Part shown: in pieces, positions 16,799 through 23,760 of the stretch
How the letters are laid out: every line of letters starts with the position of its first letter
How positions within the stretch are numbered: the stretch's first letter is position 1
Assembly: GCA_900551225.1 (NCBI GenBank)
Contig: URUZ01000009.1
Location: 1 to 29,610, forward strand
Direction of reading: 5' to 3'
Length of the DNA stretch: 29,610 nucleotides
Source of the DNA: an uncultured Clostridium sp.
GTDB lineage: Bacteria; Bacillota; Clostridia; Lachnospirales; Lachnospiraceae
The notes under the pieces: generated by a model
Told to the model about the DNA's origin: nothing
Seen by the model: only the letters and a program-made list of their open reading frames with translations
The model's database searches: none
Program-made: the position numbers and the translations under genes

Positions 16799-16835
16799 AG
16801 GGCCGCAAGTCTGAACAAGACATGCGGCCCTTTTT
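16799..16835 (+). terminator. Intrinsic terminator (attenuator) upstream of metN
   Basis: AGGGCCGCA (16799-16807) pairs perfectly with TGCGGCCCT (16823-16831). After an A-A mismatch the stem continues with GTCT (16809-16812) and AGAC (16818-16821) around a GAACA loop. Five T residues end at 16835. It lies 50 nt before the metN start, so it must be read through for expression from the promoter at 16553. Confidence 0.92.
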
Positions 16836-16884
16836 GGGTTTGTATGCGGTAACGAAGCGGCTGTTAAGAAGGGATGGAAGCGAA

Positions 16885-17901
16885 ATGGAAGGAACAAATC
16901 GGGAGCCGATTATACGGCTGGAGGGTCTGGGCAAGCAGTTTGCCACTGCAAACGGCATGGTAACCGCCCTGGATGACATCAACCTGGAGATTCTGGAAGG
17001 GGAGATCTACGGAATCATTGGCCTGTCAGGGGCAGGAAAGAGTACGCTGGTGCGGTGCATCAATTATCTGGAGGTGCCGACCTCGGGAAAGGTTATCTTC
17101 GAGGGTAAGAACCTGTCGGCCATGAAGGATAAGCAGAAACGCCTGGCCAGACAGTCCATGGGCATGATCTTCCAGCAGTTCAATCTGCTGGCCCAGAGAA
17201 ATGTGCTGCAGAACATATGCTTCCCACTGGAAATCGCCGGTGTGGGCAAGGCGGAGGCAAAGGCCAGGGCAGAGGAGCTGTTAAAGCTGGTGGGACTGGA
17301 GGAGCGGGCAAAGGCTTATCCGGCCCAGCTGTCCGGCGGACAGAAGCAGCGGGTGGCAATCGCCAGAGCCATGGCCACCAACCCCAAGGTGCTGCTGTGT
17401 GACGAGGCTACCAGCGCCCTGGACCCCAACACCACCAAGTCCATCCTTCAGCTGCTTAAGAAGATCAACCGGGAAATGGGTATCACTGTGATCGTGATCA
17501 CCCACGAGATGGCTGTCATTGAAGCCATCTGCGACAAGGTGGCCATCATTGACCAGAGCCATATTGCGGAGAGCGGCAAGGTCTCTGATATTTTCTCAGG
17601 ACCCCGTTCGGAGATTGGGCGTCAGCTGATCCTTGGGGATGCGGCCAGCCAGAGCGCCAGCTTCGGCCAGTCCGGCCAGATCCGGATTATCTTCGACGGC
17701 AGGGAGTCGTCGGAGCCGGTTATATCCAGCATGGTGCTGGCCTGCAAGGTGCCGGTGAATATCATGCACGCGGACACCAGGGATATCGAGGGCAAGGCCA
17801 TGGGCCAGATGCTGATCCAGCTTCCTGAGGATGAGACGGATGCCAATCGGATCAGAAACTATTTAAAGACGGCCAATGTTACTTTTGAGGAGGTGCGGTG
17901 A
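16885..17901 (+). CDS. metN: Methionine ABC transporter ATP-binding protein
   Basis: This 338-residue ATPase of the methionine uptake transporter has a Walker A motif (GLSGAGKST, residues 46-54), the ABC signature LSGGQKQRVAIARA, Walker B VLLCDEATSALDP and the switch His in VIVITHEM. The C-terminal 80 residues (from about IRIIFDGRESSEP) form the NIL domain, which in MetN binds methionine and inhibits transport when internal levels are high. The ATG at 16885 (AAGGGA RBS) gives the normal N-terminus; an open frame extends upstream through the terminator but makes no sense biologically. The stop overlaps the metI ATG by one base. Expression probably depends on the leader attenuator. Confidence 0.95.
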   Translation: MEGTNREPIIRLEGLGKQFATANGMVTALDDINLEILEGEIYGIIGLSGAGKSTLVRCINYLEVPTSGKVIFEGKNLSAMKDKQKRLARQSMGMIFQQFNLLAQRNVLQNICFPLEIAGVGKAEAKARAEELLKLVGLEERAKAYPAQLSGGQKQRVAIARAMATNPKVLLCDEATSALDPNTTKSILQLLKKINREMGITVIVITHEMAVIEAICDKVAIIDQSHIAESGKVSDIFSGPRSEIGRQLILGDAASQSASFGQSGQIRIIFDGRESSEPVISSMVLACKVPVNIMHADTRDIEGKAMGQMLIQLPEDETDANRIRNYLKTANVTFEEVR

Positions 17902-18566
17902 TGCAGTTTGATGCTGTGACGATTGAAATGCTGAAGGAAGGCGTGTGGCAGACCCTGTACATGGTGTTCATGTCATCTGTTGTTTCCTATTTGATAGGCG
18001 TGCCTGTGGGTATTGCGCTGATGGTAACCGACAAGGACGGGATCTGTCCGATTCCCTTCTTTAATAAGGTACTGGGGCTGGTGATCAACCTGCTGCGCTC
18101 CGTTCCCTTCCTGATCCTGATGATCATGGTCATCCCATTTACCAGACTGGTGGTGGGCAAGGTGATCGGGCCCAACGCGGCTGTGGTTCCCCTGATTATC
18201 GCGGCGGCGCCCTATATCGGCCGCATGGTGGAATCCTCCTTAAAGGAGGTGGATGCCGGGGTCATCGAGGCTGCCAAATCCATGGGGGCTTCCAACTGGC
18301 AGATCATCTGGAAGGTACTTCTGCCTGAAGCAAAGCCATCCCTTCTGGTGGGAGCGGCAATCTCCATCACTACCATTTTGGGGTATTCCGCCATGGCCGG
18401 AGCCGTGGGTGCAGGCGGGCTGGGTGATATTGCCATCCGTTACGGCTACCACCGGTATCAGACAGATATGATGATGGTAACTGTGATCCTGCTGGTGATC
18501 ATTGTACAGCTGATCCAGGAAGTGTTTATGAGAATGTCCAGAAAGAGCGATAAGAGAGTCCGCTGA
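17901..18566 (+). CDS. metI: Methionine ABC transporter permease
   Basis: This 221-residue membrane protein is the MetI permease, with five hydrophobic segments and the cytoplasmic coupling sequence GVIEAAKSMGASNWQIIWKVLLPE near residues 118-140 that docks on MetN. The C-terminus with YSAMAGAVGAGGLGDIAIRYGYHRY is highly family-specific. The ATG at 17901 (7 nt after GAGGAGG) is preferred over a GTG one codon earlier, which would be too close to the RBS. The ATGA-style overlap with metN indicates translational coupling, and metQ follows after 60 nt. Confidence 0.95.
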   Translation: MQFDAVTIEMLKEGVWQTLYMVFMSSVVSYLIGVPVGIALMVTDKDGICPIPFFNKVLGLVINLLRSVPFLILMIMVIPFTRLVVGKVIGPNAAVVPLIIAAAPYIGRMVESSLKEVDAGVIEAAKSMGASNWQIIWKVLLPEAKPSLLVGAAISITTILGYSAMAGAVGAGGLGDIAIRYGYHRYQTDMMMVTVILLVIIVQLIQEVFMRMSRKSDKRVR

Positions 18567-18626
18567 GATACATAGATCTCAGTTGATGATATAAAAAGGG
18601 TAAACCCAAAATGAGGAGGAACAATT

Positions 18627-19547
18627 ATGAAGAAGAAAGTATTTGGAACCGCTTTGCTGGCTGCAGTTCTTGCGGCCGGTGCACTGACAGGCTGCGGAAG
18701 CAGCGCTAAGGAGACAACTGCGGCGGCCACAGAGGCTGAGACTACCGCAGCTGAGACTTCGGCTGAGACAAGCGCTGCGGCAGCAGAGAGCGCAGAGGAG
18801 ACAACCGAGGCAGCAGAGCTGACCAAGATCGTGGTTGGAGCCAGCCCTGCACCCCACGCAGAGATCCTGAACGCTGCCAAGGCAGTGATGGCTGAAAAAG
18901 GATATGATCTGGTGATCCAGGAGTACACAGACTACGTGATTCCCAACCAGGCTCTGGAGGCAGGAGATCTGGATGCCAATTATTTCCAGCACAAGCCCTA
19001 CCTGGATTCCTTCAATGAGCAGAACGGAACGAAGCTGGCCAGCGCCGGTGTGGTTCACTATGAGCCTTTCGGCATCTATGCAGGCAAGACCACAGACCTG
19101 TCCGCCCTGGCAGACAAGGCAACTGTCCTGGTTCCCAATGATGTGACCAATGAGGCCAGAGCCCTGCTTCTGCTGGAAGCTCAGGGACTGTTAAAGTTAA
19201 AAGAGGATGCAGGCCTGGAAGCTACCCGCAACGATATTGTGGAGAATCCAAAGAACCTGAAGATCGAGGAGCTGGAGGCAGCACAGATTCCGAGGGCGCT
19301 GCCTGACTGCGACATTGCCGTAATCAACGGAAACTATGCTATTGCAGCAGGACTGAAAGTGTCTGATGCCCTGGCTGCAGAGAGCAGCGATTCCCTGGCA
19401 GCAACCACCTATGGAAATGTTGTTGCAGTGAAAGAGGGCGAGGAGAACAACGACGGCATTAAAGCGCTGATGGAGGCCCTGACCAGCCCGGAAGTGAAGC
19501 AGTTCATGGAAGATACATATGAGGGCGCAGTGGTACCGATGTTCTAA
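18627..19547 (+). CDS. metQ: Methionine-binding lipoprotein
   Basis: This 306-residue NLPA-family lipoprotein binds methionine outside the membrane and delivers it to MetNI. The signal peptide ends in a lipobox LTGC (acylated Cys23). Residues 24-65 are an unusually long Ala/Thr/Glu linker with no order, presumably a tether. The binding domain (66-306) starts with KIVVGASPAPHAEIL and includes DYVIPNQALEAGDLDANYFQHKPYL and the ligand-site Asn in INGNYAIAAGL. GAGGAGG lies 7 nt before the ATG. It is the last gene of metNIQ and is followed by a strong terminator. Confidence 0.95.
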   Translation: MKKKVFGTALLAAVLAAGALTGCGSSAKETTAAATEAETTAAETSAETSAAAAESAEETTEAAELTKIVVGASPAPHAEILNAAKAVMAEKGYDLVIQEYTDYVIPNQALEAGDLDANYFQHKPYLDSFNEQNGTKLASAGVVHYEPFGIYAGKTTDLSALADKATVLVPNDVTNEARALLLLEAQGLLKLKEDAGLEATRNDIVENPKNLKIEELEAAQIPRALPDCDIAVINGNYAIAAGLKVSDALAAESSDSLAATTYGNVVAVKEGEENNDGIKALMEALTSPEVKQFMEDTYEGAVVPMF

Positions 19548-19573
19548 AATCTTACGAATATCATAAGGAAATC

Positions 19574-19615
19574 ATACAGTCCGCCGGAGGGATTCCCGGC
19601 GGATTGTATTTTTTT
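19574..19615 (+). terminator. Intrinsic terminator of metNIQ
   Basis: ACAGTCCGCCGG (19576-19587) pairs with CCGGCGGATTGT (19596-19607), with one G-U pair and two further A-T pairs outside. A run of seven T residues (19609-19615) follows. Confidence 0.92.
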
Positions 19616-19632
19616 GTAAGCTATGGTATACT
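19604..19632 (+). promoter_or_regulatory. Candidate promoter of the repeat-protein operon
   Basis: TTGTAT (19604-19609) and TATACT (19627-19632) are 17 bp apart. The -35 box lies in the 3' arm of the metQ terminator, so the match could partly be coincidence, but no better promoter is seen before the gene at 19728. Confidence 0.4.
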
Positions 19633-19674
19633 ATGGAGTAGTTTTTGCTACATGAGGAAAATGGGAGGCCCCAG

Positions 19675-19697
19675 AGCAATTTTCAAACACACTCTAG
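19675..19697. repeat. Diverged end of the 166-bp palindromic element
   Basis: These 23 bases match the right end of the element at 11634-11656 at 21 positions, including the terminal CTCTAG. No matching left end is present upstream, though a small GTAG...CTAC hairpin near 19637-19650 recalls the element's centre. The final CTAG (19694-19697) also begins CTAGTGTCTCCCGGC, which resembles the arm of the palindrome at 27682. It ends 16 nt before the RBS of the following gene. Confidence 0.6.
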
Positions 19698-19727
19698 TGT
19701 CTCCCGGCAGCGAAAGGAGAAGTTCAG

Positions 19728-20891
19728 ATGGATTACGACAAGGATGAGCTGAACAGCGGCGGTACGGAAGAACAGGTGAGCGCCACAGGCACAGATGTAA
19801 TTCCTGTTCCGGAAACAGAGGTTCTACCTGCATTGGAGACATATAGTATGGAGGATCATATAAATTCTGACAGCCTGGAAGCAGGCGAAGGCCAGGGTGA
19901 AGATATACAGGGAAATGCTGCACAGAGGGAAGGGGCAGGTGATTCGGCAGTGGAAGCGCAGGGCGATCCGGCCCCAGCCCGGACTCCGGCAGCGCAGAGT
20001 TATAATCCGGAGTCGGCCCCAGCTTCTGGAGGGCAGGGGTATAATCCCAACGCAGCTCCCACAGCCGGAGCGCAGGGCTACAATTCGAATCCAACCTCAT
20101 CCCCTGGGGCGCAGGGGTATAATCCCAACGCAACTCCCACTTCTGGAGCGCAGGACGGCAATCCGAATCCAACCCCAGCCCCTGGGGCGCAGGGGTATAA
20201 TCCCAACGCAGCTCCCACAACCGGAGTGCAGGGCGGCAATCCGAATCCAGCTCCCGGAGCGCAGGGCTACAATCCCAACGCAGCCCCCACAGCCGGAGCA
20301 CAGGGATATAATCCGAATCCAGCGCCTGGAGCACAGGGCTACAATCCGAACCCAACGCCCGGAGCACAGGGCTATAACCAAAATCCAACGCCCGGAGCAC
20401 AGGGCTACAACCAGAATCCAGCGCCCGGAGCACAGGGCTACAATCCGAATCCAGCTCCCGGAGCGCAAGGCTACAATCCCAACGCAGCCCCCGGCTCCCA
20501 GAACCCTGGGACGAGGACCTATATCACAGCGCCGCAGAACAGCGCAGCCCCTCAGAATTATCCTGTTGCATCTCAGCAACAGTACAATTATGGGCCGGGC
20601 GGCGGCTATCAGTACCAGCCCCAGCCGGAACCGGAGAAAAACGGCATGGCCATTGCATCGCTGGTGATGGGTATCCTGTCATTGCTTTGCTGCTGCTGCG
20701 GATATGCGGGAATCGGGTTCGGCGCGCTGGGCATTATCTTTGCACTGCTGTCCAAGAAGGAAGAACCTATGTGCAGCCAGGCAAAGACCGGTTTGATCCT
20801 TTCAATCATTGGTCTGGTTATGACTGTGGTTGTGGTGATTTTCTTTATTATTGCAGAGGCAACAAGTATGCTGGTGGGGGTGATGAATTGA
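19728..20891 (+). CDS. Asn/Pro/Gly-repeat protein with DUF4190-like membrane tail
   Basis: The 387-residue protein has three parts. Residues 1-90 are acidic and low in order. Residues 90-260 are about 14 tandem repeats of the form QGYNPNPAPGA, in 11- and 13-residue versions. After a Gln/Tyr/Gly-rich stretch (270-302), residues 305-378 hold a membrane domain with a Cys cluster (CCCCG) and glycine-rich helices resembling DUF4190. There is no signal peptide, so the repeats probably face the cytoplasm as a disordered region tethered to the membrane. The function is unknown. The repeat keeps other reading frames open on both strands; this frame is supported by its RBS (AAAGGAG, 8 nt) and the domain. 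Its stop overlaps the next ATG. Confidence 0.82.
   Translation: MDYDKDELNSGGTEEQVSATGTDVIPVPETEVLPALETYSMEDHINSDSLEAGEGQGEDIQGNAAQREGAGDSAVEAQGDPAPARTPAAQSYNPESAPASGGQGYNPNAAPTAGAQGYNSNPTSSPGAQGYNPNATPTSGAQDGNPNPTPAPGAQGYNPNAAPTTGVQGGNPNPAPGAQGYNPNAAPTAGAQGYNPNPAPGAQGYNPNPTPGAQGYNQNPTPGAQGYNQNPAPGAQGYNPNPAPGAQGYNPNAAPGSQNPGTRTYITAPQNSAAPQNYPVASQQQYNYGPGGGYQYQPQPEPEKNGMAIASLVMGILSLLCCCCGYAGIGFGALGIIFALLSKKEEPMCSQAKTGLILSIIGLVMTVVVVIFFIIAEATSMLVGVMN
19995..20501 (+). repeat. In-gene tandem repeats of 33 and 39 bp
   Basis: About 14 degenerate units encode QGYNPN followed by a Pro/Ala/Thr/Gly spacer. Early units are mostly 39 bp (13 codons), later ones mostly 33 bp (11 codons). The later units (about 20310-20470) are nearest to each other in sequence, suggesting recent expansion, so the copy number could vary between strains. 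Confidence 0.85.
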
Positions 20892-21703
20892 TGAAACGTG
20901 CAGCAGAATACCGTACCCGTGCCCGCTGCTCTTTAAGCGGCAGATATGGCACCATGATCGCAGCCCAGCTCATTAACGGAATGATTATCTCTGTAGCGCT
21001 TTGTATTTTGATATTTGGGATTGTTTTTGCCACAATGGGATTTATGGTGTCAACCTTTGGTAATGGCAGATACTCCGGCGGGACGCCATTTTCCATTGTA
21101 CTTCTCTCTATTGCTATGGCGGCGATGTTTTTCATTGTGCTGATTGCCCAGGTTCTGCTGAGCTGCGGAATGCTGAAGCTGGCCTGTAAAGCATGGAAAC
21201 AGGAACCGGCCACCCTGGGAGATATGTTCTACGGTTTTAAGGGCAAAGCGCCCTGGCGGATCATTGGCATCAGCTTCCTGGTAGGAATTTTGGAGTTTGT
21301 ATTCATGATTCCATACCAGATCTGCACATTTATCAACGCCTTCCAGGGCTATACATCGCCTGTGATTGTGGTGCTTATGATCCTGACCTATTTTCTGGCC
21401 CTTGCCGGCTCTGCAATCGTCAGCCTGTTTTTTGGCCTGTCCATGTACGTGCTTGTGGACCAGCCGGAGATGGGAGCGGTCCAGTGCATGAAAGCCAGCG
21501 TCCGTCTGACCAAGGGGCGTCGGTGGAACCTGTTCTGCCTCTATCTCAGCTTCACCGGATGGGGAATTCTGGGCATGATGTCCTTTGGCATTGGCATGTT
21601 GTGGATTACCCCATATATCCACTGCACCCTGTTCCACTTCTATGAGGATCTGAAACTGGAGAAAGAGCAGCAGATTCAGGCAGCACAGACTGTCTACAAC
21701 TAA
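20891..21703 (+). CDS. DUF975 family integral membrane protein
   Basis: This 270-residue protein has about five to six hydrophobic segments and the DUF975 pattern: an N-terminal RTRARCSLSGRYGTMIAAQLI, a middle DMFYGFKG, and a C-terminal half with SVRLTKGRRWNLFCLYLSFTGWGILG and FHFYEDLK. The function of the family is unknown. The ATG at 20891 overlaps the TGA of the upstream gene by one base and has GGTGGGGG 10 nt upstream, so the two proteins are translationally coupled and may act together at the membrane. A longer open frame begins inside the upstream gene but is not supported. A strong terminator follows. Confidence 0.85.
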   Translation: MKRAAEYRTRARCSLSGRYGTMIAAQLINGMIISVALCILIFGIVFATMGFMVSTFGNGRYSGGTPFSIVLLSIAMAAMFFIVLIAQVLLSCGMLKLACKAWKQEPATLGDMFYGFKGKAPWRIIGISFLVGILEFVFMIPYQICTFINAFQGYTSPVIVVLMILTYFLALAGSAIVSLFFGLSMYVLVDQPEMGAVQCMKASVRLTKGRRWNLFCLYLSFTGWGILGMMSFGIGMLWITPYIHCTLFHFYEDLKLEKEQQIQAAQTVYN

Positions 21704-21713
21704 AAATTCCGTA

Positions 21714-21748
21714 AATGCACATGGTTTGTGAGGCCATGTGCATTTTTT
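21714..21748 (+). terminator. Intrinsic terminator after the DUF975 gene
   Basis: A perfect 11-bp stem, AATGCACATGG (21714-21724) with CCATGTGCATT (21734-21744), has a 9-nt loop and runs into six T residues (21743-21748). Confidence 0.92.
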
Positions 21749-21800
21749 ATTGTCCGCATTTCATATAGTGACAATAAGAATGTTTGAAAGGCGTGGTGCT

Positions 21801-22061
21801 ATGCGTATATGCGAATTAAAACAGAAAGAGGTCATAAATGTATGCGACTGCCGGCGTTTGGGATATGTGGGCGATGTGGATTTCGACATATGTACAGGCT
21901 GTATGCTGGCGCTGATCGTGCCGGGCCCTGGCTGCATCTGCGGATTCCTGGGCCGGGAGAAGGAGTATATCATCCCCTTCTGCGATATTTGCCAGATAGG
22001 GGACGATATCATCCTGGTGGAGGTAAAGACAAAAGAGGTGTCTGAGACTATCAAATGCTGA
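21801..22061 (+). CDS. YlmC/YmxH family sporulation protein
   Basis: This 86-residue protein has a PRC-barrel-like fold of the YlmC/YmxH family found in spore-forming Firmicutes. Landmarks are MRICELKQKEVINVCDCRRLGYVGDVDFD at the start, followed by VPGPGCICGFLGREKEYIIP and IGDDIILVEV. The precise role in sporulation is not established. The ATG at 21801 with AAAGG nearby is preferred over an in-frame codon 21 residues upstream that lies in the terminator. Its last 11 bases overlap the 3' end of the convergent polymerase gene. Six cysteines occur in the short chain. Confidence 0.88.
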   Translation: MRICELKQKEVINVCDCRRLGYVGDVDFDICTGCMLALIVPGPGCICGFLGREKEYIIPFCDICQIGDDIILVEVKTKEVSETIKC

Positions 22062-23304
22062 CGGCCGGCGCATCGGCCGGGGATCTGCCGATGGTAAGAC
22101 CGGGCGGATTCTGGGGCCTGTCTTTGAGGAAACAGCCCCGGGTTACGGCCTGGGGCCCATAGACAGTCCGTATCTGGTCCAGGGCCTGCTCCAGCCGCGT
22201 TAATTTATCCAGGCGTCCCTGGGAAAACAGGGTGAGCTGGGTGCCGTCCTCCCTGGTGACCTTGCTGGTGTGGACGCCCAGCTTGCGCAGGGGCTGGCCC
22301 TTCCAGATCCGGTCCAGCAGGCGGCAGGCCGCCTCGTAGACCGGCATGGTCAGATCTGTGGAATGGGTCAGGGACTCCTGGCAGGAAGCATGGCTGAACT
22401 GGGTATCCACCAGCGAGACGCTGACGCAGGAGATCCTGGCTCCGTCCGCCCGGATTCTGGCGCTGACTGTCTCACTCAAAAAGAGCAGCAGACGGGCAGC
22501 CTGTTCCCGGTCCTCGATATCCCTGGGGGCGGTCATACTGTTGCCGAAGCCCTTGTTACTGGGCAGAGGCACCAGATAGGGGGAGGTATCCAGGCCATTG
22601 GCATATTCCCAGAGTACCCGTCCCTGGCTCTTTAAATGAAGGGCCAGAAGGTCCTTGTCCGCCCTGGCCAGGTCGCCGATGGTGTGAAACCCTAAGTTCC
22701 TCAGCTTCTTCTGGGCGGCCGGGCCTGAGAAAAACAGGTCGGAGATGGGCAGAGGCCACATTTTCCTGGGAATTTCTTCCGGGAACAGGGTGTGGCAGCG
22801 GTCGGGTTTACGGAAATCCGAGGCCATCTTGGCCAGAAGCTTGTTGGAGGAGATGCCGATGTTGACCGTGAAGCCCAGCTCCCGGCGGACCCGGCTGCGG
22901 ATTACCTCCGCCGCTGCCAGGGGAGATCCGAAGAGCCGTACAGTGCGGCTCATATCCACAAATGCCTCATCGATGCTGTACTGGAACACATCCGGCGAAT
23001 ACTGGGCCAGCAGATCCATAAGGGCGCGGCTGCAGCTGGCGTAAAGCTCATAGTCAGGGGGCAGCACCAGCAGGCCGGGAGCGCGCTGTCTGGCAAGAAC
23101 CAGCGGCTGGCCGGTGTGGATTCCAAGGGCCTTGGCGGGCTGGCTTTTGGCCAGCACAATGCCGTGCCGCGCCTCCTCATCGCCTCCGATGACAGCCGGG
23201 ACAGTCCTGGCGTCAAAGGAGGAGCCGCGGACCTGGGTCTCATAGGCCGCTGTCCAGCTGAGATATGCGTTGTTCACGTCAATATGAAAATAAACGCTGT
23301 TCAT
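22051..23304 (-). CDS. Y-family DNA polymerase (DinB/UmuC type)
   Basis: This 417-residue translesion polymerase has the catalytic Asp9 in YFHIDVNNAYLSW and the Asp112-Glu113 pair in YSIDEAFVDM. The fingers-thumb sequence GISSNKLLAKMASDFRKPD follows, then a helix-hairpin-helix region (LRNLGFHTIGDLA) and a little-finger domain to the C-terminus. The first motif reads NNAYLSW rather than the DAFFAS of classical DinB, a variant I associate with clostridial UmuC/DinB proteins. The ATG at 23304 overlaps the TGA of the small upstream gene by 4 nt (ATGA). The frame stays open 117 codons further upstream, but that part is a shadow of the small gene. The operon carries a LexA box. Confidence 0.92.
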   Translation of the reverse strand: MNSVYFHIDVNNAYLSWTAAYETQVRGSSFDARTVPAVIGGDEEARHGIVLAKSQPAKALGIHTGQPLVLARQRAPGLLVLPPDYELYASCSRALMDLLAQYSPDVFQYSIDEAFVDMSRTVRLFGSPLAAAEVIRSRVRRELGFTVNIGISSNKLLAKMASDFRKPDRCHTLFPEEIPRKMWPLPISDLFFSGPAAQKKLRNLGFHTIGDLARADKDLLALHLKSQGRVLWEYANGLDTSPYLVPLPSNKGFGNSMTAPRDIEDREQAARLLLFLSETVSARIRADGARISCVSVSLVDTQFSHASCQESLTHSTDLTMPVYEAACRLLDRIWKGQPLRKLGVHTSKVTREDGTQLTLFSQGRLDKLTRLEQALDQIRTVYGPQAVTRGCFLKDRPQNPPGLTIGRSPADAPAVSI

Positions 23305-23576
23305 AATAATTGATACAGGTACCACCTGTGGGGAACAATATGATAGCGCAGCTCTGCCAGCCGGCTGTGTTCCGGTGAGCCGATCCGGCAAATGTAGGAG
23401 ATCATGGGCTGTCCCGCAGGGCGGATCTCTTTGTCCATGAGAATTTGCTGGATGGGAAATACCTGCAGGGACTGGTTCTCCTCCATTCGGATCCGGTGGG
23501 GGCGCAGGCTCCCATCCGCCCCGAAGGAGGAGATCACGTCTACCGGCGTGTTGAGAATTGGTGTGTATGTGTCCAT
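23301..23576 (-). CDS. Unknown 91-residue protein coupled to the polymerase gene
   Basis: I do not recognise this family. The protein begins MDTYTPILNTPVDVISSF and ends WYLYQLL; it has no membrane segment or signal peptide, is rich in Arg, Gln and Ile, and includes GSLRPHRIRMEENQSLQVFP and PMISYICRIG. It looks like a small beta-rich domain. Its RBS is AAGGAAGGG 7 nt before the ATG. Its stop overlaps the polymerase start by 4 nt, and the pair is preceded by a LexA box, so it is probably a damage-induced accessory factor. In Bacillus a small YolD protein accompanies UvrX/YqjW polymerases; I see no clear YolD similarity, only the same gene order. Confidence 0.8.
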   Translation of the reverse strand: MDTYTPILNTPVDVISSFGADGSLRPHRIRMEENQSLQVFPIQQILMDKEIRPAGQPMISYICRIGSPEHSRLAELRYHIVPHRWYLYQLL

Positions 23577-23625
23577 GGGACAACCCTTCCTTTCTGCCTT
23601 TAGCTGGCTGTATGATGGTAAATCT

Positions 23626-23655
23626 ATTATACAGAACATATGTTCGAAAAAGCAA
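23626..23655 (-). promoter_or_regulatory. SOS-controlled promoter of the polymerase operon
   Basis: On the minus strand TATAAT lies at 23626-23631 and TTGCTT at 23650-23655, with an 18-bp spacer that contains the LexA box. The -10 is perfect, the -35 only partial, as is common for repressed SOS promoters. Confidence 0.6.
23634..23645. promoter_or_regulatory. LexA (SOS) box
   Basis: GAACATATGTTC is a perfect 12-bp palindrome fitting the Gram-positive LexA consensus GAAC-N4-GTTC. It lies between the -35 and -10 elements of the minus-strand promoter, where LexA would block transcription until DNA damage. The divergent DUF1576 gene starts 116 bp away and may or may not be affected. Confidence 0.88.
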
Positions 23656-23760
23656 GAGGAAAAAAATGGAGAACTTAATATAAATTAAAAAAAAATTTCT
23701 TTATTAATTTTCGAATATACGATATTATTAAGTGAGACATTTTAGCTGAAGGAGACAACA

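Larger units (their letters stand above)
16588..16884 (+). promoter_or_regulatory. Candidate methionine attenuator leader
   Basis: The roughly 300-nt untranslated leader of metN contains, in order, a strong RBS, a 41-codon Met/Cys-rich ORF and an intrinsic terminator, then the metN RBS. That is the order expected of translation-coupled attenuation: ribosomes slowed at Met codons would favour an antiterminator, fluent translation would allow the terminator. Weak competing pairings are visible: TATCA at 16742-16746 or 16795-16799 with TGATA at 16767-16771 (over the stop codon), CCCTG (16714-16718) with CAGGG (16798-16802), and GCGCTGA (16720-16726) imperfectly with TCAGGGC (16797-16803). No SAM-box or T-box hallmark was seen. 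The mechanism is inferred. Confidence 0.6.

Noticed and set aside
16588..16884. SAM riboswitch or T-box in the metNIQ leader
   Set aside because: No T-box core (AGGGUGGnACCGCG type) or SAM-box kink-turn pattern could be found; the space is occupied by the small ORF and a single terminator.
19648..20579. Long antisense and alternate-frame open frames over the Asn/Pro repeats
   Set aside because: Tandem repeats without stop codons keep all frames open; the products are simple Arg- or Trp/Leu-rich repeats, and the sense frame has the RBS and membrane domain.
23305..23655. 117-codon N-terminal extension of the Y-family polymerase
   Set aside because: The extension overlaps the small upstream gene in another frame, lacks polymerase similarity and starts at or within the LexA-controlled promoter region.
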